The notes under the pieces: model-generated
What the model was told of the DNA's origin: nothing
Databases searched by the model: none
Seen by the model: only the letters and a program-made list of their open reading frames with translations
Source: Tridacna crocea
Lineage: Eukaryota > Mollusca > Bivalvia > Cardiida > Cardiidae
NCBI GenBank assembly: GCA_943736015.1
Contig: OX031068.1
Location: forward strand, 25,738,296 to 25,802,295
Length of the DNA stretch: 64,000 nucleotides
Direction of reading: 5' to 3'
Made by a program: the position numbers and the translations under genes
Shown: piece after piece, positions 13,358 to 22,300 of the stretch
Position numbering within the stretch: position 1 is the stretch's first letter
Layout: each line of letters starts with the position of its first letter

Positions 13358-16300
13358 ATAGGAAACAAGATGGTGATCGCTGTAGAATGTTGATGCTCTA
13401 ATAAGCAGTAAAAAGTAAAACTGCTACAAATAAAAATTACACCAAACGCTTGGTATCTCTAATGTATGAGTGAACTGCCTCAAAAAGTAAACAGTTTTGT
13501 TTGTAACTCAAGTTGGCATTTCCAAACAGTGATTTGTGAACGCTCAGAGGATGAAAAGCTCTAGTTGCCCTGAAAAGCTTAAAGTTGCTTTGTATCGACC
13601 ATTTTACCTCTTAATCTGGATGAAGAAGGCTTTTGAGAAAATCTTTATTAAAGGTGCAAATGCTGGTAAGCAGCATTTTCTCCTTCTCCGAGAATGTTTT
13701 CTACCTTACTATAGACAAGATTCATGTATTGAGTTTGATTTAATTTGTTATCCGCAAATAATTGCAATTTGAACAGGATGAAAATTTTGTTGTCTGGTAA
13801 AAAGGTGATTACAGTATCATGTGGCACATTGTCACAGCCAATCAAATAGCTTATAGAATTACACTTCAAACATTGATTGGAAAAGTTGGTAAATATTATC
13901 CCTGTACCAAACAGTCTTGTGCTTTAAGAACCCTGAAGACAAAGGGTTTAAAAAACATTGTGTTAAAAGCAGAAAATGCTGGTATCCAGCATTTACTCCT
14001 TTTACCACAATGTTATATATCCTTCTTGAACTTTTCTTGTAATTTGTGTGGCATTTTTATCTTTCGTCTACAAATGATTTTTCAATAAGGGATAAGCTTA
14101 AAAGCTTTTTGTTTTTCCACAGGAAAGTTAATGTGAGGATTGTCAAAATGTAGTAGGCCTATCAGTTATGTTCACTCTAAGAGGGTTTGTTATGGCTATA
14201 TATAACACTGAAATCAATGTTATTATGGTAAAAGATTCTTTTCTCTTTGACTTGTAGCAATTTAAACAACAGATAGAGCATATGAAAGTGCAGATTAATG
14301 AACAGGAAGAAAAAGTGAAAGCTGCAGCACCAGAAGAAAAACAACTGAAAGAATTGGAAAAAAAGATTGGGGAGTACAAAAAAGGTCATTTATAGAAACA
14401 TTCTTTACTTTCTTAACTTTTTACCAAACGACAAAATTTTGGACAGATCCAAATTGACAGCATTTTCAGACGCCAAAATAAATGTGAATTAAAAATTGAA
14501 ATTTGATTTGGGGAGGGTAGATAACATTGTGGGAAAAGGAGAAAATGCTGGTTACTGGCATTTTCTCCTTTTCCCACAATGTATTTTAAAGGCTTCTTTG
14601 TCAGGGTTGTCAAAAGTAGGGATTGTGTTGTAATGGGTGAACTCTTTACCATATGTTACTGGAAGTTTTAGAGTTTCATACCTTGAGAGCTCTTGCAGAA
14701 GTCAAATGAATGGTGGAATCTGGATTAGAATTGGTAGAAAACAATGTGTGGAAAATGCTTGTTACTAGCATTTCCTTCTTGTTTCAGATTGTTTTTAGAA
14801 GCTTTCTTCCTCAGGGTAGAAAAACTTGGGCAGGAAGGTCAGTTATTTAGACTTGTACTTGCTTGGTAATTTGTTAAGTACTGATCATTTATAGTATTAA
14901 TCGCAGTTAGTGTACTCACTAATTCACACAATTTGTTTTGCAGATTATCAGAAGGTGTACGATATTTCCTCCAAGTTGGAACAAGAAATTCAGAAGTATG
15001 TTTTTCATTTGTTTTGCAACTGTTTGCATCAAGATGAATAAGGCCAGTCATAAATGAAATGTTACAGTTGATATTTTCAGAAATTGGGAATATCTTCCTC
15101 AGACACACTACATGTATTTGTGAACAAGTATAGAAAGAAATCATATGATGTCATTAAGAGTTACATATAATTGTGTACTGCAGGGTTTTGTCTTGTTTGT
15201 TTGTAAGACTGGTAAAATGATACTGTGTGAACAGAAATGAGAAAAGTATATTAACATTTTAATTCTTTTGATGTACTGGTTGAAGAATGAATAGAATAAT
15301 ATTGTAGTGTCTAGAATATCATGGTTATCTAATCACACAAAGAGAATTATCCGTATCTGCAGACTGTCTCATGATTTAGCCAACCTTGCTAGATAATATG
15401 AATGTTTTAGCCTCTAACACCATAGGTAAAAGTTTACAGGATTATTTCTGATTTTGGGATTTTTCGACCATCAAAAAGCCAATTCTTTCTTCATTTTTTC
15501 TATTTAAATTTCTAAACTTGTACACTTGCAGGATTATTGAAAATTTCATTTTCACCTATGTAACATTTCCAATTTGTATCATGAACTTAAAGGTGGCCCT
15601 TCAGATTCTGGGACGAAAATTTTACAAAAGTACAAAAAAATCATCCTTATACTCCCAAAGCCTTATAATTTTCTTTCATATAACCCCAATAGTCGAAAAC
15701 CATCCTTCAACAAGAGAAATTAGAGATTCACTACAGCGCAGGTCGACACCGACGGGAAACGCATTGTAATTTTACATGAGAAACTCACTCATTTATATAC
15801 CAGAAACAAGAATATGAAGCTTCAAACATAGCGTCCGAAGAAGACGTTACGGAAAATAATAACATGTTTGTTATGTTACGGAATTTTAGTGTCATTAGTT
15901 CAGTGCCAGTCACTTAACATTCCAACAATACTTTTTCGATTTTTGGCAGGAAATATTAAAGTAGCTTAAGAGGCTACGTAGCCTTTTAAGTGAATACCAT
16001 CAAAAGAATTTTTTTTTTTTTTTTTTTTAATTTTATGATTCTTAATTATTGATGATTTGTATTGTTTTTTCATATAAATTTCAGTGATGTGTATATTTTT
16101 TAATTTGGCGTGATGTGAAGAATCTAAATACCCACCTTTGACATATGAGACTTAAGTTTTGTCATTAGGCATTTCATGTGAACCATTGAAATTGTAAGTC
16201 ATCGGCTTTTCATGTGAATTCCTGTGTTTATGGGTTGTAGGCCTTTCATATTGACATTTATTTATTTGTCATAGCCTTTTAATTTAAACCTTTTTGATTT

Positions 16301-19300
16301 AGATGTCTTAGGCTTTTTATTGTAATCTTTAGAGCTATGTCACTTTTCTGTATAAAGATACGTCTATTTTAAGACTAGAACATGCAGTCCGATCATGTTT
16401 TAGCACATGTTACAAAGGTTTTAGTGTTGTCAGTTTTCGTTGAATTGGGGCACTCAGAAGGGAAATTCTACTTCATCAGCAAACTCTTTTTTTTTTTCAA
16501 ATCAAAAAACAGGTAAAATTTGCCTAACAGGAGTTGGAATGGTAAAACTTTGCAGTATAATAAATTTGATGTACGGGCAGGGGGCTTTGGCGAGGTGGCG
16601 ACATTATTCACCACAGCAGTGAACATGTTTCGAAGTCCTCTGCCACCTGACCATACAACTAATACTGTATTTTGTATGGTAATTGCAGGTTACATGACCA
16701 GATTATGGAGATAGGAGGCTCTAAAATGATGGCTGCACAGTCGAGAGTAGACTCCATTCAGTCCCACATAGATCAGGTCACAGGCCAGATCAACAAGGCA
16801 TCAGTGGCTGTCAAAACTGCAGAAAGGTACCAAAGTATGAAGTGATAATGAAAAACTACAGTGGTGGAAGCCTAAAAAGGACCTCGGCCTTTCTCTATGG
16901 CATGTCGTAGAAGGCGACTAAAATTAGAGACAAACGGCTTCTTTCCTCGTAATTCGTAGGGTTGCAGCAGGCTGAGTAGTTCTTATTCCAAATCCTATAT
17001 TTTTTTCACGATGTAAATAGGGCTTGGAATGAGAATCAATTGGCCTGTGGGACCCCATGTGGTTTAATCGGGGGGTATAAGAATAAACCACTGCAGTCCT
17101 GCGATCGTCACATCTGCCATTTCATCTGGCGGAACAAAAGTGACAGCATGCATGTTGTAAAAGGCGACAAAAGGGGCATCATTTTGTGTTTCGTCCATTC
17201 TTCATTTATCATGCTTGTCTTATGTTGTTGCACATGTATGTTATTTTCACCTCGCATTATTGTTTACTAAGTAAGTGCGCCCAATATGACCTAAATGTCG
17301 ACAGGCTTTAAAATGCTATTCATTATTCATTCTAAAGTAGTACGGGTTGTTGCTTTTCTTTCTTGATTAAGAACTACCTGTTGTAGGGTAGAAGACATTG
17401 TGGAAAAAGGGGAAAATACTGGATTGAATAACCAGACAATTATTGATCTTTCAGTTTTAAAATTAGTATGCAGCAAAACTGTCAATGTTTTGTATTTGAT
17501 AGTGAACGTTACAAGTGGAGCAAATAAAGCATGTTGATGGTTCTTTGTACTTTCATAGAAACCTGAAGAAAGCTGAAGACAAACTGAAAAGTCTACAGGA
17601 TGAATTGGAAGAAAACAAAGAGAATGTAACAAAGATGGAGCAAAGTTTGACAGAGCTTGAAGAAGAAGCCACAAAGGTGTTGGAAGCCTATCAGGAGTCA
17701 CAGGTATATTTTTGATGCACTTGTACCTTTATGTTTAGTTTTAACTCATTACCAAATGACAAACTTTTAGGTTTATCCAAATCAAAAGCATTTGCAGGCA
17801 ACATAATAAACGTGACTGAGAATTTGAAATTTGTTTAATGAAGGGTAGAAAACATTGTGGGAAAAGGAGAAAATGCTGGTTACCAGCATTTTCTCTTTTT
17901 TGTACAATGTTTTCTAAAGGTTTCTTTCTTAGGGTCGTGAAAAGTAGGGATTGTGTGGTAATGGGTTAAGTAGTTCAGATGCCTCAAATTATTTAGCCAC
18001 ATAATGTATCGCTTCAGCTGTGGAGAATTTTGAGGTAGAATTTTGCTTCCACCTGTCTATTAGTCAGTGTTTTAAGTATTTAAGTACTGTATTTCTCCTA
18101 ATAAAAGTTCCTGGGATCTATGCGAAACATTGGTAGGAAGCCTCTAACGTCTGTCAAGTTGTGTATTTCTTTGAGTTTTAGTGATTGTTGATAGGAAATA
18201 TTAATCAAATTAAAGGAGATGTTCACCAAATACTTAAAATATTGTCATTAAATATTGTCAACTGATGTGCATTAGGTTATCACGATTTAAGGGTTGATGC
18301 ATGACACCATTCAAAATATCACATTATCACAGATCCATAATAGCCTCTCTTTTGAATAACTGACTTAATCTGGAGGTAGACTGGTCCTTGGAAATACAGA
18401 AAACCTACCATTAGCAGTGTTTCAGCCAGGATGCGCCCTTGCGGGATTCCTGCAAATAAATTAGGATTCCCGCACATTTCCAAACATGGCACACCAGATC
18501 TGGCGCTTAAAAATCATATTAGGCCCCCAAAAATCGATTTGTCCGTATACGACCGCGCCAAGGTGCAAAAGTGTACGGGATGAAACTGTATAGCGTACGA
18601 AAATTAATGGAACGAAATCATGACTAGCTTAGTGTATTTAACCCTGTAGTACTACATAAACTATAGAATGCGCAAAACCAGTCATAATTTTTTGGTACTT
18701 GTTCCTCATCTCTTACATCAAACATTTGTAAATTGAGAAAAAGCTACAAAGAGCGGGTAATCTCTCTTTAGTAACGTTTTCATGACGAACCACGAAACAA
18801 ACGGCTGAAAAATTAAAAGAAGAATAACCAACTTTTTCACACGCCAAAATGAAAGTGAAGAGGCAGGGCCATCAAATTCTGGAAAAATAGCAAAGGTAAC
18901 ACCCTCACAAACTTTAGGTGGTCGAAGCCTGACTAATCTAGCTCATTTAGTAAGGCAGTAGACAGAACAGACTTTATGGATTCACATCTATGTTACAATA
19001 CTTGGTATAATGTATCAGAGATATGTTTAAAACTCCCCTTTACCAAAAGCTGGGCTCCTCTACATTTTATAGGAAACAATGAAAGCAGCTGACACTGCCC
19101 TTAATGAGGTCAATAAAGATCTTGCCAAGTTGGAAGAGGAGGAAAACAACATGCAGAAGGAATCTATGGATATACAGACAGAACTAAATAAATACAAGTC
19201 TATCATGAAAGAGAATCAAGACAAAGTGAAACACTGGAAAGATGAGGTAATGTTAAAGCAAAGTTTTAGGAACCCTAAGCGTTTTACTGTACAATCCAAA

Positions 19301-22300
19301 TTTTAATGACTTCAAGGAAGAAGCCTTTGTGAAAACATAATGGGAAAAGCATTTTCTTCTTTTCCCACAATGTTTTCTATTCTTAATTTGTTGTCTGTAA
19401 ATGCTTGAAACATGGGCCGGTCTAAAATTGTGTTACACAATTAAGGATGTAGAGGAAGTTATTGAAAACTGTGGTGAGAAAAGAGGAAATATGCTGGAAA
19501 GCAGCCTTTTCTCCTCTTCAAACCATGTTCTTCAATTTTTCAAAGACAAATTTCATCCATTCAGGTGCTTTTGGTTTTGTAGTTTGGAAATGTGCTCAGC
19601 ATGGATAAGTGTAAATTGGTGACCCAGTGTTCACTGTATTGGTTGTATATTTTGAAGATCTTGATATGATACCGTACACAAGAGCTGTTTATGGTAGCCA
19701 TGTTTGTGAAAGTGTTAATTCTTAACCCTTTCCCAAACGACAAATTCTGGACTCTTCCAAACCAATTTAGATTTGGAGAAAATACCAGAAAGTTCTCAAA
19801 AATGGTTGAAAACACTGTGGGAAAAGGAGAAATTGCGTGTTACGAGCAATTTCTCCTTTTCCCACAGTGTTTTCAAAAGACTTTTACTGCAGACACGTAA
19901 ACACCAGGGCTTGTTTGGGAAAGGTTTAAGTAAAAAGAGGATCTTGCATGAGTATATATGTAATTATATTATCATTTTTATCGAAAGAGTTGACTGAAAT
20001 TGTATGGCACATCTGAGGTGAACATCATGTTCATTTCTGTATATCTAGAGTTGTAACTTCATAATACGGTTTACTCATAAAGTAAAACAGATATGGCCTC
20101 AAATGCATACCAAACAGTGAATAAACAAAGATTTGTTGTTTTATCTTAATATGATCTCAAGACTGTTTAGGGGTCATTTGGACTTTGGACCTGTTCAGAT
20201 GAGGGTCCAAATTCAAAGAAAGGGGGGGGGGTTAATATTTTGTATCTTATAATGCCTATAAACTTCACTTGTCAGTTTCATTTTGTAAAATACTTCTGAA
20301 ATTCCCATTACAATTCTTTTTATTCAATTTTATAGTTATCCCATTTACAACTAACAAAGATAGATGGAGAGGAGGCTGAGGAATTGCCTACATGTACCGA
20401 AGAAGAACTGGCTGAGTTAAGCAAAGATGAGATTCAGTATAAAATTACAGTCCTTGAGGAAGAACTTTCTCAAATGAAACCCAACATGGCAGCCATTGCA
20501 GAATATAGAAAGAAGGTTCGATAATGAATTGTGGAAATTTTTTTTTTAAATTTTTGCTCTGCCTTAGCAAGGATATTTTTAAGAAAAGCTGAGATAATGT
20601 CATACCCCTGGAATAAGTCCTCTTCTGCCACAGCATGGCTCTACTTTACCAGACTAACACAGGAGTTATCTCCCCTTGAATTTTTTTCCTAATCCATTGA
20701 CAAAGCTAATATTTTCTGCATATTCCTTAGCCTTTGTCAGTTTGATTTCTTGTTGAAAGCAAGACATGGTCTACATATGACATGGTCTACATATTGATTG
20801 TTTACAAAACTCAATCCTTAAGCTGATAAGTGCAACTCCATGACCTATTTAGGACAGTAGAGATCAAGATTAGACTGCACAAACCATGCAGTCTGACCTT
20901 AACCGAATTAGCAGGTTAAGGGTTAATTGGTATTATGAAAGGATTTGTGAAGGAAGTGTTTTTCAGTGTGTCATGTTTTTCAGTGTGTCATGAAGGTCAT
21001 GTTTTTCAGGAAGAACAATATTTACAAAGGGTAGCTGAACTAGACGAGATAACATCCTTCAGGGACAAACAGAGACATTATTTTGAAGATCTACGCAAAC
21101 AACGTTTAAATGAATTCATGGCAGGATTTAGTGTCATTACGCTGAAGCTGAAAGAGATGTATCAGATGATTACCTTGGGTGGTGATGCCGAACTGGAGCT
21201 TGTTGATTCGTTGGATCCTTTTTCTGAGGGAATAGTGTTTAGGTGAGCTGGTAGCTTGAGACTTTACCTGTTTGTCTTTTCAGTTTTGGGTACAAATCGC
21301 AACAGCTAAGTGAATGAAACAACAAAAACAGCTATCCTATTTTACAAAATTTGGCAAGCATTTAATGAAAGACAAAATTAGTACCAAAAAAAAAAAGTTG
21401 CTACATATCTTTATATTCTGTATATACCCTAACAAGGGGCAAGCAGAAGTATTATCTAAACAAAAGACAAATTTTAAGCTTGTGGAAATTGGCAACACTT
21501 GTCGACAAAATAAGCCTGATTTTGATACTGAAATTCATATTCAGGAGGGTAAAAAATATTGTGGGAAAAGGAGAAAATACTGGTTACCAGCATTTTTTCC
21601 TTTTGGCACAATGTTTTCAAAAGCTGCCTTCTTCAGGGTAGCTAAAAGCGGGGTTAAAAGGTAATTTTTTTAAATGAAGCTCATGGGTGCTGTGAATGAT
21701 ATTTTCCAGGTAGTGCAATTGACAAATGTACTAGAAAATAACTGCAAGAGTTTAATCTTGATCCTACGCTACAATCATAAGTCCGAAATGATATGAAAAA
21801 TGGCTAGAATTATGTCAAAACCTAACCCTGAAGATTTGAGTAAAATTTCAGGTTTGTTTTTATTCTTGTTCTTAGTCTCCAGATCATAGGAGCCTTCCTT
21901 TATTCATACTTCTGTAAATTATGCGAGAATGACACGTTCCTAGAATACCAAGTAAACAAAGTCTTGCTTTTAGACACGATTCAAGCATCCGAAGAACTTT
22001 CTGTATTCTAGAAATCAGATTTAATTCTCTCTGTGAACGACATAGATCAAGATCAGACTGCATGTTATGTATCTAAACTGCCCACTTTTCTCCTGGATTT
22101 TCAGGGAGGGAAAAAAAACTTTTAGATTGTAATATCTGTTTCTTAATTGCTTACTAAGCATGTCCATTTCATTGTTTTTAGCTGTACTAGGGCTAAACTT
22201 TATTAACTCTTTAACAAACAACTTAATTTTGGACTGGTCCAAACCGAAAGCATTAGCAGAGTTAAATTGACTCAAAAATTGAAATTTATTTTTGGAAGAG

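Noticed and set aside
16440-16714. Small gene before SMC4 exon i
   Set aside because: Short overlapping frames run into the exon from intron sequence with no start context or family match.
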